Assembly: GCA_015493475.1 (NCBI GenBank)
Contig: WGDC01000017.1
Span: 1 to 44,595, forward strand
Length of the DNA: 44,595 nt
From: Deltaproteobacteria bacterium
GTDB taxonomy: Bacteria > Desulfobacterota > Dissulfuribacteria > Dissulfuribacterales > QOAL01
Direction of reading: 5' to 3'
Under the pieces are notes generated by a model. It had not been told where the DNA came from. It made no database searches and saw only the letters and a list, made by a program, of their open reading frames with translations. The position numbers and the translations under genes were made by a program. Shown here in pieces: positions 1 through 8,097 of this stretch; position 1 is the stretch's first letter; every line of letters begins with the position of its first letter.

Positions 1-183
1 GTAACGTGAATAAAGGGCCTTGAGGTCGGGATTGTTTTTAAGGGCAAGGGCCAGGGCCCCTTTAAGATCCAACCTGTTTAAGGCTACTCCATCAAGTTTC
101 GTAAAATCTTTTGCCCCTGCCTTTTGCAAGGAGAGGGATAGAATTAAAAAGCAGGTGAGTGCCAGTAGATAACGCGCTTTCAT
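1..183 (-). CDS. TolC-family outer-membrane efflux protein, N-terminal fragment
   Basis: The gene starts at 183 on the minus strand and runs off the left edge, so only about 61 residues are visible. They begin with a typical signal peptide (KAR followed by a hydrophobic stretch and a small-residue AGA cleavage region). Next comes a segment reading LDLKGALALALKNNPDL, which matches the first helix of TolC/OEP proteins, where family members usually read like 'LTLEEALALALENNP'. TolC-family proteins form the outer-membrane duct of efflux or type I secretion systems. The ATG overlaps the stop of the upstream gene by 4 bp (ATGA), so the two are very likely co-translated. The inner-membrane partners, if any, would lie outside the window. 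The family call rests on this short fragment only. Confidence 0.7.
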   Translation of the reverse strand, partial: MKARYLLALTCFLILSLSLQKAGAKDFTKLDGVALNRLDLKGALALALKNNPDLKALYSRY

Positions 184-755
184 TTTAGTAGGCGCTCTTC
201 GATCTGTCTTGTAAGCTGGAGAATCTCATCCATGGAGGTGTACGAATCTTCAAGATTTTCAAGAAATTCGCACTGGTTCACCAGCCTTAAAACCTCTTCG
301 GTTTTTTGTACCTCCTGTAGCATCCTCTTAAATATCCGTCCAGGACTTCCCTTGGTATCCATTTTCTGCAACTTTCTCACGTTTGCTCCGATTACTATGT
401 TTGAATTTATTATGAAATGGGAAAGCACGGATAACAGTCCATGCATCGATTCCATGAACTGTTTCTTTTTCCCCATTTCAAGTTTCATATGATTCAGCCT
501 GAGGTTTCGCTCGTAGAGTATTCCCAATAAAAACCCTATGATAGAGCAAAAAATGGCAAAGGAGGCGGCCATTGGGAACATCTCCACAGAGAAGACCTCC
601 CCGACTGATTTCCAAAAGGAGTAGCCGTACTCAGGATGTCTCAATCCTTCCGGATAGGTAAACATGTAGACCAACATCACGTACGGATGGGTAACAATTA
701 CACCGAATGCAAAACCAATGAGAGTAAAAATGAATTTGATGTGCTTTTTTAGCAT
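180..755 (-). CDS. Membrane protein with histidine-kinase-like helical stump
   Basis: This is a 191-residue protein that I cannot assign to a named family. Two membrane segments are visible, at about residues 7-31 and 62-82, with a short periplasmic loop between them. After them comes a cytoplasmic helical region in which LLSVLSHFIINSN (His113) resembles the H-box of a histidine-kinase dimerisation domain. The rest of the protein is predicted helical and charged. No ATP-binding domain (no N, G1 or G2 boxes) follows, and the protein simply ends at residue 191. It may be a phosphotransfer or dimerisation protein, or only a coiled-coil membrane protein that resembles one. It overlaps the downstream TolC-family start by 4 bp, so the pair forms one operon and a role in controlling or assembling an envelope system is possible. 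Confidence 0.65.
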   Translation of the reverse strand: MLKKHIKFIFTLIGFAFGVIVTHPYVMLVYMFTYPEGLRHPEYGYSFWKSVGEVFSVEMFPMAASFAIFCSIIGFLLGILYERNLRLNHMKLEMGKKKQFMESMHGLLSVLSHFIINSNIVIGANVRKLQKMDTKGSPGRIFKRMLQEVQKTEEVLRLVNQCEFLENLEDSYTSMDEILQLTRQIEERLLK

Positions 756-768
756 AAAAATTTTTTCT

Positions 769-796
769 ATGACAATTCAAGCTTAATGTGTAAAAT
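769..796 (+). promoter_or_regulatory. Candidate sigma70 promoter for the phosphatase-kinase operon
   Basis: A -35-like ATGACA (769-774) and a -10-like TAAAAT (791-796) are separated by 16 bp, pointing right towards the PP2C gene. It sits in the divergent gap between the minus-strand membrane gene and the phosphatase. Prediction by eye only. Confidence 0.4.
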
Positions 797-915
797 GAAT
801 GGAGTCAATTGCAGAATTCATGGACGATTGAATCCCCTTGGCAGCATATTTTCCGAGTTATCTACCTGAAGGCCGCTTAAAAGCGCGAGAAACGGCTGTT
901 AATATTCTTTTCGGG

Positions 916-1701
916 ATGAGCTTAGAATATTGTAGAAAAACAGACATAGGGCTTAAAAGGAAAAGGAACGAGGATTTTTCCCTCATCCCCGACGACTACG
1001 AGGAAACCTTCGACACCCGTTCCCTGGGCATTGTCTTTGCTGTAGCCGACGGTATGGGTGGGCACCCGGCAGGAGACGTTGCAAGCCGTATCGCCTGCAC
1101 TTACTTTGTTCGCACCTATTATGGCATGCCAGCCCATAGAAGGCTACTTTACAGGGGAATAACGCTTTTTGACCGCCGAGCCCTTGTAACAAGGATTGCC
1201 CTGTCCATCCGGGAAACAGACAGGGAAATATGCCGCTATGCCTGCAAGCACGATAGTTGCGAGGGCCTTGGTACTACCTTATCCATTCTCGTTCTAAAGG
1301 GCAGGCATGCCATCATCGGGCATGTCGGGGACAGCCGCATCTACCGTATTAGAAAGGGAGTACTTGAACTTCTGACCGAGGACCATACCTTCGTTCAGGA
1401 CTTGATAGACATGGGTGAGATTACAAGAGAAGAGGCTAAGGAAAACCCAATGCGTCACGTGCTTATGCAAGCACTTGGTCTGGGCATCGACGAGGTATAT
1501 ACCAGATGCGAAGGGCTTGAGCCGGGAGACATTTTCCTGCTATGTTCAGACGGCCTTCACGACATGGTTTGTGAAGAAGACATAGCGGCGATATTGAAAA
1601 AGGGCCTGCCTACTGCAGAGACATGCGAAGTCCTTGTGCAAAAGGCACTCCATGAGGGCGGGAGAGATAACGTGACCACAGTTGTAGTTAAATGCCTTTA
1701 A
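916..1701 (+). CDS. PP2C-family Ser/Thr protein phosphatase
   Basis: This metal-dependent PPM/PP2C phosphatase (about 261 residues) removes phosphate from Ser/Thr. The metal-binding and catalytic motifs appear in order: RNEDF near the start, VADGMGGH, GHVGDSRIYR, LCSDGLHDM and GGRDNVT at the C-terminus. There is no membrane segment, so it should be cytosolic. I chose the ATG at 916 because the family core (TDIGLKRKRNED) follows directly; a TTG at 838 in the same frame would add 26 residues without recognisable homology or a ribosome binding site. The next gene, a Hanks-type Ser/Thr kinase, starts 16 bp downstream. Such phosphatase-kinase pairs usually act on the same targets, so this enzyme probably reverses that kinase's phosphorylation. 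Confidence 0.9.
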   Translation: MSLEYCRKTDIGLKRKRNEDFSLIPDDYEETFDTRSLGIVFAVADGMGGHPAGDVASRIACTYFVRTYYGMPAHRRLLYRGITLFDRRALVTRIALSIRETDREICRYACKHDSCEGLGTTLSILVLKGRHAIIGHVGDSRIYRIRKGVLELLTEDHTFVQDLIDMGEITREEAKENPMRHVLMQALGLGIDEVYTRCEGLEPGDIFLLCSDGLHDMVCEEDIAAILKKGLPTAETCEVLVQKALHEGGRDNVTTVVVKCL

Positions 1702-1717
1702 AAGATCGACAACAAAC

Positions 1718-3568
1718 ATGAATGAAAAAAACCCGCGCAGCCTGCCCATTGGCACAATACTGAACGACAAGTGGGTAATACTGGAGTTTATCGCAAAAGG
1801 CGGCATGGGAGAGATTTACAGGGCCCACCAGCTAAACCTCAAGCGCGATGTTGCCATAAAGACGGTGTCGAGGCAGTGGATAGAAGATATCCAGGAGGAC
1901 CCGGAAGAAAGGGAAAATGCCATTAAGCGGTTCAGGCAGGAAGTTCTCACCATGGCCCAAATCCGCCATCCAAACGTCATTCAGATCTACGACTTTGACA
2001 AGGCCACCGTGAAGACAGGCAAGGAAGGGCATGAAATAAACTACATTGCCCTTGAATACGTGCCCGGAATTACCCTCAGGGATACCATGAAGGAGGAGGG
2101 TTTTCACCCTGATGAGGCTGCCACCATGACCTGGATACGCAAGTACTTTATTCCCGTTTTAAACGGCGTTTCAGCAATCCACAAGGCAGGGATCTACCAC
2201 AGGGATCTCAAGCCTCAAAATGTCCTGCTTGATAACGGAATTCCCAAGATCTCTGACTTCGGCCTTGCACGTTCCTGCCGCATGGAATCCATGACCTGTT
2301 CCCTGGAGATCAAGGGCACCCCTGGCTACATGGCCCCGGAACAGTTCATGGACTTTAAGAGGGCAGATGCGCGAACAGACATCTATGCCCTGGGAAAGAT
2401 ACTCTACGAGGCAATAGCAGGGAAAATCCCGGAAAATGCAGTTCTATTTACGCAGGTTGGGCTTAAAAATCCCGAGGGGGAGCTTTTCAAGAGTCTTGAT
2501 AAAATAATTGGAAAGGCCACAGACAAAGACCCCGAAAGAAGATTTAAATCAGTGGCGGAAATGCGAAAGAAGCTGGAAGATGCTCTTGAGACTTGGCAGG
2601 CTGCGAGGTCTCCCCTGTTTTCGGCCGAAACCAGACCAAGCGGTCTCTACATATCCAAAACGACTGTGGCCATTGCATCCGTTGTAGCTGTGATCCTTCT
2701 AATGGGGCTTTCCCTCTGGACATTTCACTACGTTCAGGAGCACTTTCTGTCAGGCCCACCTGCCAACGTCAGGACGCTCGTCCTTCCAGGCAAGTACCCT
2801 GCAAAGCTTCAAACCATTGATGGCACCATTATGCGTCTCGTACCTGGAGGAACCTTTTGGATGCCCGGCGGCTTTGACAGATCTGCATCAGGAATCGTAA
2901 AGGTTGAACCCTTTTACATGGATGAAACACCGGTAACCAACCAGCAATTTGTGGACTTTCTTAACGAGATACGTGGTGATCTTACCGTGGAAGATGGCGC
3001 TGTTAAAAGGGATGACAAGATATACCTTTATCTTGGAGAGGCCTTGCAGGGTTACGAGCCTATAGTTTTCGTCAGCGGCGGGTTCAAGGTAAAGAACCCG
3101 GCCCACTCGGCCTGTCCGGTAATAAGGGTCACCGGATATGGAGCAGAGGCATATGCATCTTTTTACGATAAAAGGCTTCCCACCAAGCTTGAATGGCTCT
3201 ACACGGCTTCTGAGGGAACTGTTAAAGGACAAAAGAATCGAGAGGATAAAAGACCGGCGGTGCCTCCGCCATCATTTTTTGAACCAATCAAGCTTCCCTA
3301 CCCCGTCATGTTATTTAAGCCAAATTTTTTCGGCATTAGGGCAATGAACATTCACATAGGGGCATGGGTGCTTGACCTCCTTTATCCCCATAAGAACGAA
3401 GAGGATACACCCCTTACAATCATGGGAGGTTTTGAAACAGGTCTTTCAGAACAAGCAAGGATACCGCTTCCGGTAAAGAGAAATCCATGGGAGGCATTTG
3501 AGGAAGTTGGTTTCAGGTGCGCAAGGAATTTGGTCGCTGATCCTGCGGGGGACACCAGATTAAGATGA
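1718..3568 (+). CDS. Membrane Ser/Thr protein kinase with extracytoplasmic FGE-sulfatase-like domain
   Basis: This 616-residue protein has two halves. Residues 1-290 are a complete Hanks-type kinase: glycine loop AKGGMGEIY, ATP-binding Lys48 in VAIK, HRDLKPQN at 161-168, DFG at 180-182 and APEQ at 207-210, so it looks active. A single membrane helix spans about 315-337. Residues 350-605 resemble the formylglycine-generating-enzyme/SUMF1 fold: MRLVPGGTFWM, then FYMDETPVTNQQFVDFLN, then RLPTKLEWLYTASEG, and finally GFRCARN. In kinases this domain usually acts as a sensor or ligand-binding module rather than a sulfatase-activating enzyme. It would face the periplasm. It forms an operon with the upstream PP2C phosphatase. 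The signal it senses is unknown. Confidence 0.9.
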   Translation: MNEKNPRSLPIGTILNDKWVILEFIAKGGMGEIYRAHQLNLKRDVAIKTVSRQWIEDIQEDPEERENAIKRFRQEVLTMAQIRHPNVIQIYDFDKATVKTGKEGHEINYIALEYVPGITLRDTMKEEGFHPDEAATMTWIRKYFIPVLNGVSAIHKAGIYHRDLKPQNVLLDNGIPKISDFGLARSCRMESMTCSLEIKGTPGYMAPEQFMDFKRADARTDIYALGKILYEAIAGKIPENAVLFTQVGLKNPEGELFKSLDKIIGKATDKDPERRFKSVAEMRKKLEDALETWQAARSPLFSAETRPSGLYISKTTVAIASVVAVILLMGLSLWTFHYVQEHFLSGPPANVRTLVLPGKYPAKLQTIDGTIMRLVPGGTFWMPGGFDRSASGIVKVEPFYMDETPVTNQQFVDFLNEIRGDLTVEDGAVKRDDKIYLYLGEALQGYEPIVFVSGGFKVKNPAHSACPVIRVTGYGAEAYASFYDKRLPTKLEWLYTASEGTVKGQKNREDKRPAVPPPSFFEPIKLPYPVMLFKPNFFGIRAMNIHIGAWVLDLLYPHKNEEDTPLTIMGGFETGLSEQARIPLPVKRNPWEAFEEVGFRCARNLVADPAGDTRLR

Positions 3569-3670
3569 GCATACGCCTATGTATCTGTTAAGATATGGGG
3601 AATAGCCCCTTAAAATGTTTCCTCGGCAATTTTGCAATGTTTAACCCCTTAGAAACCAGGAGGGAAAGTA

Positions 3671-4024
3671 ATGGAACAAGTCAGGAGCCTTGAACTGATA
3701 ATTGTAATAACCACCTGTGGCAGCGAATCGGAGGCAAAAAGGCTAGCCCGTCTTATGGTCAACAAACGACTTGCGGCCTGTGCCCAGATTTCGGGCCCTG
3801 TCACGAGCTTTTACTGGTGGAAGGAAAACATGGAAGAAGATGCGGAATGGCAGGTAAAATTCAAGATGCCTGCCAAAAACCTTGAAAAAGCTATCACCCT
3901 TATCAGAGAACACCACTCATACGACCTGCCACAGATCCTGGCATTAAGAATTGACTGGACCCTTGCAGAGTATGCCGACTGGATTTTGGCAGAATCTACA
4001 GGCGGAGAATGCAAAAACTCCTGA
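3671..4024 (+). CDS. cutA: CutA-like divalent-cation tolerance protein
   Basis: This 117-residue protein matches the CutA1 family over its whole length. Visible markers are VITTCGSESEAKRLARLMV near the start, LAACAQI, the family-typical SFYWWKENMEEDAEWQVKFK block and the C-terminal HHSYDLPQILAL segment. CutA forms trimers with a ferredoxin-like fold. It was linked to copper tolerance in Escherichia coli, but its cellular role is still debated. A strong ribosome binding site (GGAGG) precedes the ATG. It lies about 90 bp upstream of hisI, and nothing here ties it functionally to histidine synthesis. Confidence 0.93.
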   Translation: MEQVRSLELIIVITTCGSESEAKRLARLMVNKRLAACAQISGPVTSFYWWKENMEEDAEWQVKFKMPAKNLEKAITLIREHHSYDLPQILALRIDWTLAEYADWILAESTGGECKNS

Positions 4025-4116
4025 ATTTAAAAAGGAGGAGGCCGCAAAACTTGCCAACCGAACTTCATGGGATTAATTTTGCCCCTTAAACTCGAACATA
4101 GAGAGACATTAACAAG

Positions 4117-4503
4117 ATGAAAAAGGCAAAGGAACTGGCCTTTGAAAAATGCGGGGGCCTTCTACCTGTTATCGCCCAGGACGCCGCCTCCGGCGACGTG
4201 CTAATGCTCGCTTACATGAACCAGGAAGCATGGCAAAAGACACTGGAAAGCGGAAAGGCCCATTACTGGTCCCGTTCGAGGCAGAAACTATGGCTGAAGG
4301 GTGAAACCTCGGGCCACGTCCAAATAGTCAGGGAGGCATTCCTTGACTGCGACCTCGATACCATCCTTCTTAAAGTGGATCAGATTGGCGGGGCCGCCTG
4401 CCACACTGGTCACAGGAGCTGTTTTTTCAACAGGGTGGAAGGAGACGAGTTAAAGGAGACTGGCAAGTTGGTATTCGACCCCAAGGAGGTCTATAAAAAG
4501 TGA
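4117..4503 (+). CDS. hisI: Phosphoribosyl-AMP cyclohydrolase
   Basis: HisI opens the purine ring of phosphoribosyl-AMP, the third step of histidine synthesis. The 128-residue protein is the cyclohydrolase alone, without the HisE pyrophosphatase domain that is fused to it in enterobacteria. The zinc- and magnesium-binding signature is present: [43 protein letters not shown] and [11 protein letters not shown]. Its stop codon overlaps the GTG start of hisG by 4 bp, which indicates translational coupling. Other his genes must lie elsewhere. Confidence 0.96.
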   Translation: MKKAKELAFEKCGGLLPVIAQDAASGDVLMLAYMNQEAWQKTLESGKAHYWSRSRQKLWLKGETSGHVQIVREAFLDCDLDTILLKVDQIGGAACHTGHRSCFFNRVEGDELKETGKLVFDPKEVYKK

Positions 4504-5372
4504 AAAAGCTCAAATTCGGCATTCCCAAGGGCAGCCTCGAGAAGGCGACCATTGATCTCCTCGCCAAGTCTGGCTGGAGGATAAATGTCCACCACAGGAG
4601 CTATTTTCCCGACATAGACGACCCTGAGATTTCGTGCAGTATCTGCAGGGCACAGGAGATGTCGAGGTATGTAGAAAACGGTACCCTGGATGTTGGCATA
4701 ACCGGTTACGACTGGATATTGGAAAATGAGTCTAATGTCCACGTGGTGACCGACCTGATTTACTCCAAAGTAAGCCGCAAGCCGGCAAAATGGGTCCTCG
4801 CGGTCCCGTCGGACTCTCCATACAGGCGTCTTGAAGACCTTGAAGGCAGGAAGATCGCCACGGAACTCGTTAACTTCACCAGGAACTACTTCGCCGACAG
4901 GGGAATAAACGTGGAGGTGGAATTTTCCTGGGGCGCCACAGAGGCAAAGGTTGTCTCCGGGCTTGCGGACGCCATAGTTGAGGTTACAGAAACGGGGACC
5001 ACCATCCGGGCCCATGGCCTTGTAATAATAGAGGAACTCATGGAGTCCAATCCCAAGCTTATTGCCAACTGTCAGGCCTGGAAGGATGAATGGAAGAATA
5101 AGAAGATACAGCAGATCGCCCTGCTGATGAAGGGTGCTCTCAGGGCAGACCGGCTTGTTGGCCTCAAGATGAACTGTCCAAAAGACCGGGTCCAGAGGGT
5201 AGTTTCGATTCTTCCGAGCCTTAACGCGCCGACTGTATCTCCGCTTTACGACCTAGACTGGTGCTCTGTCGAAACCGTAATAGACGAGGACAGCGTAAGG
5301 GGACTAGTTCCGAGGCTCCAGGAGGCAGGGGCCCAAGGAATAATCGAGTACTCCCTTAACAAGGTGCTGTAA
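4500..5372 (+). CDS. hisG: ATP phosphoribosyltransferase, long form
   Basis: HisG joins ATP and phosphoribosyl pyrophosphate, the committed step of histidine synthesis. At 290 residues this is the long form, whose C-terminal ACT-like domain binds histidine for feedback inhibition; the short form would need HisZ. Visible motifs are [16 protein letters not shown] at the N-terminus, [10 protein letters not shown], the PRPP-binding region around [18 protein letters not shown] and the C-terminal regulatory segment starting near residue 210. Translation starts at a GTG that overlaps the hisI stop by 4 bp. The pairing of hisI with hisG lets one transcript supply the first and third pathway steps. 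Confidence 0.96.
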   Translation: MKKLKFGIPKGSLEKATIDLLAKSGWRINVHHRSYFPDIDDPEISCSICRAQEMSRYVENGTLDVGITGYDWILENESNVHVVTDLIYSKVSRKPAKWVLAVPSDSPYRRLEDLEGRKIATELVNFTRNYFADRGINVEVEFSWGATEAKVVSGLADAIVEVTETGTTIRAHGLVIIEELMESNPKLIANCQAWKDEWKNKKIQQIALLMKGALRADRLVGLKMNCPKDRVQRVVSILPSLNAPTVSPLYDLDWCSVETVIDEDSVRGLVPRLQEAGAQGIIEYSLNKVL

Positions 5373-5376
5373 TCAT

Positions 5377-5982
5377 TTGTCAGAGCCTTCCTGCATCAAA
5401 AATGCCCGGTTTGTAAAAAGTGTCTATTCCTTGAAAGAGCTCCCAGGGGAGATGCCAGTAGAAATTGCCTTTGCCGGGCGCTCCAACGTGGGGAAATCCT
5501 CCCTCCTGAACGCCTTATTCGGAAGACGCAAGTATGTAAAAGTGAGCAGCAGGCCTGGCTTCACCCAGTGCCTGAACTTCTTCATAGTAAACGATAATGC
5601 CTACTTCGTTGACCTGCCGGGCTATGGATACGCAAAGGCCCCAAGGAGGGTCATTAAAAAGTGGCAAAGACTGGTGGAGGGATACCTGCTGAAGAGATCT
5701 TCCCTGAAGGCGGTGGTGTGCATATTTGACATAAGACGCGGAGTGGACCATCTCGATACAGGCCTTATAAGTTACCTGCAGTCCATAAAGGTCACGCCCT
5801 TAGTAGTCTTCAATAAGGCGGACAAGCTTTCAAACAACAAGATCAGAACAAACCTGGAAAGGGCGAGGCTCCTGCTCCCCATACGCGACCACGAACCCCT
5901 TGTCCTGTCGGCAAGAACGAAAAAAGGCCTATCAAGGTTTGTGGACAAGGTAATCTGCCCCCTTTTAAGTGCTCAGGAATAG
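5377..5982 (+). CDS. engB: Ribosome-biogenesis GTPase EngB/YsxC
   Basis: This small TRAFAC-class GTPase (201 residues) helps assemble the large ribosomal subunit. All guanine-binding motifs are visible: G1 GRSNVGKSS, the G2 region with SSRPGFTQ, G3 DLPGYG and G4 NKAD, with a SAR-type G5 (LSART). The reading frame begins at a TTG (5377) only 4 bp after the hisG stop. No ATG precedes the conserved core, so TTG is the likely start. A hairpin followed by a T-run lies about 20 bp after the stop and probably ends the hisI-hisG-engB transcript. Confidence 0.95.
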   Translation: MSEPSCIKNARFVKSVYSLKELPGEMPVEIAFAGRSNVGKSSLLNALFGRRKYVKVSSRPGFTQCLNFFIVNDNAYFVDLPGYGYAKAPRRVIKKWQRLVEGYLLKRSSLKAVVCIFDIRRGVDHLDTGLISYLQSIKVTPLVVFNKADKLSNNKIRTNLERARLLLPIRDHEPLVLSARTKKGLSRFVDKVICPLLSAQE

Positions 5983-6001
5983 TCTGTGTCCATGTAAAAA
6001 A

Positions 6002-6030
6002 GGTGGCATGATCCATCCACCCTTGTTTTT
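6002..6030 (+). terminator. Intrinsic terminator after engB
   Basis: GGTGG, a bulged C and ATG (6002-6010) pair with CAT and CCACC (6014-6021) around a 3-nt loop. An A-tract lies just before the hairpin and CTTGTTTTT follows it. This fits a Rho-independent terminator for the preceding plus-strand operon. Confidence 0.6.
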
Positions 6031-6062
6031 GTCATAGATAGTGGTAACACTCTACGTATGAC
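6031..6062. repeat. Imperfect palindrome upstream of the exported CxC protein
   Basis: GTCATA (6031-6036) and TATGAC (6057-6062) form the outer arms. AGTG and CACT around GTAA form an inner hairpin. It lies between the engB terminator and the next gene, so it could be an operator or an untranslated-leader structure. No regulator is implied by the neighbours. Confidence 0.35.
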
Positions 6063-6172
6063 ATCTCAAAAGGAACCGATTTTTTAAGCACTTTCTCTAT
6101 TGAACCATTGGAGGTCTTTTGTCAGCCCCGTTTAACTTTGATTTTAAGGACCTAAGAAGAAAGGAGACAAAC

Positions 6173-6976
6173 ATGCGCAGTAAAAAATTGCTACGGTCAT
6201 TACTTGTTTTTACCTTCATATTTGCAGCCTTCCCATCTATTTCCGGGGCCGTTCCAACAAGACTCGTGGTTCGGGCGAAGGCGAATGATGCCAAGTTCAT
6301 AGGCAGTGCGGTTGGCGGGGTCAAGGTGGTCATCCGTGACGCCATGGGGGGAAAGGTCTTGGCCCAAAAAGTCATAAAAGGCGATACTGGGAACACCGGA
6401 ATCCTTATGAAAAAACCCATCACAAGGCAAACTGTGCTTTCAAGAGGCGGGGCAGCTAAGGCGGAATTTGTCTTTGACATCAAGGAACCCGTAAAACTCG
6501 AAATCGAACTTATAGGTCCCCTTGCGGCTGGCAGCAGTATCCATAAAGAGATGAAGACCACGTGGCTCATTCCTGGAAAGGATATCACTGGAGACGGTAT
6601 CATGTTCAATCTCTACGGCCTGATCGTCCATCCATACAGCCCAAGTCCCCACGAGCTTTACCCGGCAGGCGCAAAGGTGACCATCGGGGCCCACATAACG
6701 CCCATGTGCGGTTGCCCGGAAAGGCCAAGATTTCTCTGGGATGCCAACAAGGTCAAGGCAACAGCCGAAGTCTTTTTCAAGGGGAAAAAGGTCACTGTAC
6801 TCCCTCTGCACTGGGCCGGCAAGATCAGCCATTTCGAGGCCGCTTTCATCCCCAAGAAACCTGGAAGCTACAGGATTGTAATAATGGCCAATGATTCAAA
6901 AAATGACGAAGGTGTAGGAATCACCGGGATGCTCGTTATCCCGGCCGCTAAATATCACAGAGTCCTTGGCAGATAG
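6173..6976 (+). CDS. Exported protein with MCGC motif, function unknown
   Basis: I do not recognise this 267-residue protein. The ATG at 6173 is preceded by AAGGAG at good spacing and followed directly by a signal peptide (RSKK, a hydrophobic core, then SISGA), which makes it a better start than the TTG at 6119. The mature protein is rich in beta-type segments with alternating hydrophobic residues and has the look of immunoglobulin-like domains. In the second half a segment containing HPYSPSPHELYP leads to ITPMCGCPERP, where the CxC pair next to Met and His residues could bind a metal. The C-terminal part (PKKPGSYRIVIMANDS) resembles the last strands of an Ig-like fold. It stands alone between a terminator and convergent genes. 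Confidence 0.75.
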   Translation: MRSKKLLRSLLVFTFIFAAFPSISGAVPTRLVVRAKANDAKFIGSAVGGVKVVIRDAMGGKVLAQKVIKGDTGNTGILMKKPITRQTVLSRGGAAKAEFVFDIKEPVKLEIELIGPLAAGSSIHKEMKTTWLIPGKDITGDGIMFNLYGLIVHPYSPSPHELYPAGAKVTIGAHITPMCGCPERPRFLWDANKVKATAEVFFKGKKVTVLPLHWAGKISHFEAAFIPKKPGSYRIVIMANDSKNDEGVGITGMLVIPAAKYHRVLGR

Positions 6977-6979
6977 GAT

Positions 6980-7039
6980 ACTGGGACATGAAAGGGTACC
7001 GGCGGCTTCTGAAACGGCGTACCCTGCCTGTCCCACAGT
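6980..7039. terminator. Hairpin between convergent genes
   Basis: ACTGGGACA (6980-6988) pairs with TGTCCCACAGT (7029-7039) with one extra base. Inside, GGGTACCG faces CGGCGTACCC. The long interrupted stem separates a plus-strand gene end from a minus-strand gene end. It has no T-run on either strand, so termination here is only an inference. Confidence 0.4.
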
Positions 7040-8097
7040 CAAGCCATGTTCGCAAGGAGCCTTTGTTCTATGTAAACGGCTGCGGAGAGAAGAAGCAGGC
7101 TTAAGAGCCACACAGCCACTGAAAAAAACAGGGCCCTTCTTGCCTTTTTTGCCTCATAGAGCTTTAACGGTCTTATACCGCTTGCAGCAAAGGTGATCAC
7201 GCCGGACAGGTTTATGCAGACGGTGTTTATCAGGAAAAGGATAAAAGCGGCCGAGGCCTGGATTACCATCTGCTTCGCAAGCATTATCCCGGATGCCACA
7301 AGAGGCGGCAGCACCGAAACAGCCATCATCACTCCCACGAGGGTTTCAGGCATGTCCTGAGTGAGTGAGTAGGCCCCTGCAACGCCCGAGGTGATGGATA
7401 GCAGGATAATCAGAAAGTCCAGCTGTGAACGCGACAAGACCTCGTAAGAGAAGGCCATTGAAGCAGGGGCAAAATAGCCAGATACCATCCCGATCATTAC
7501 GGCGGTCAGCGCGCCGGAAAGGATGGTTGGTAGGCATTTTTTCATAAGGCCAAAGTCACCCATGACGCTTGCAAGGGAAAGTCCTACGAAAGGCCCAAGA
7601 AGCGGGGCAATCACCATGGAACCGATTATTACGGCGACATCGTCCTTCAGTAGCCCGATGGCAGCGACAATGCTTGATATCACCGCAAGGCTCATGAAAC
7701 GCCTTGTCAGGACCGCGGAGGGAGTGACCTTCTGATATAACTCCTCTATACTAATACCTTCCAGGCCACCTCTGTCTTGTTCCCCGGCCCCACCGCCCCC
7801 CTCGACCTTTTCATCTTCCTCTCTGGGCACCGAGGCCTCCACTGGCAACACCACTATCCGGTAGTGCTCCTTGTCCTGAAAAAAGGACTCGAACACGTCC
7901 ACTACCCTGTCAACATCCCTAGCCCTCAGGAGGAGCCTGAGGTTCATAGTCCCGTCTGGCAGCATATCCGTCCAGAATTCATAAATTGGTATGTCCTCAA
8001 GTAGGAACTGCAGGTCTCCTGGCTCACATTTTTGATGAAAGATTTCTAAGAGCCTTAACGACATAGTGAGGGAGGGATTAGCCCGACTGTATTCCAA
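7039..8097 (-). CDS. DUF389 / TIGR00341-family membrane protein
   Basis: This 352-residue protein has a soluble N-terminal half (about 1-130) with an acidic, glycine-rich linker, followed by a DUF389 membrane domain. Family features are SPSAVLTRRF-like LTRRFMSLAVISSIVAAIG, then DVAVIIGSMVIAPLLGPFVGLSLA and a series of five to six hydrophobic helices to the C-terminus. The family has no settled function. The frame opens at a TTG (8097) inside the end of the upstream HDOD gene, with GAGG a few bases before it; an ATG at 8064 is an alternative without a visible ribosome binding site. The 20-bp overlap with the HDOD gene points to a two-gene operon. Confidence 0.85.
   Translation of the reverse strand: MEYSRANPSLTMSLRLLEIFHQKCEPGDLQFLLEDIPIYEFWTDMLPDGTMNLRLLLRARDVDRVVDVFESFFQDKEHYRIVVLPVEASVPREEDEKVEGGGGAGEQDRGGLEGISIEELYQKVTPSAVLTRRFMSLAVISSIVAAIGLLKDDVAVIIGSMVIAPLLGPFVGLSLASVMGDFGLMKKCLPTILSGALTAVMIGMVSGYFAPASMAFSYEVLSRSQLDFLIILLSITSGVAGAYSLTQDMPETLVGVMMAVSVLPPLVASGIMLAKQMVIQASAAFILFLINTVCINLSGVITFAASGIRPLKLYEAKKARRALFFSVAVWLLSLLLLSAAVYIEQRLLANMA

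Noticed and set aside
6119-6172. TTG start with GGAGGT for the exported CxC protein
   Set aside because: It would put 18 polar residues before a well-formed signal peptide, and the GGAGGT is only 3 bp from the TTG; the ATG at 6173 has a better-spaced site.
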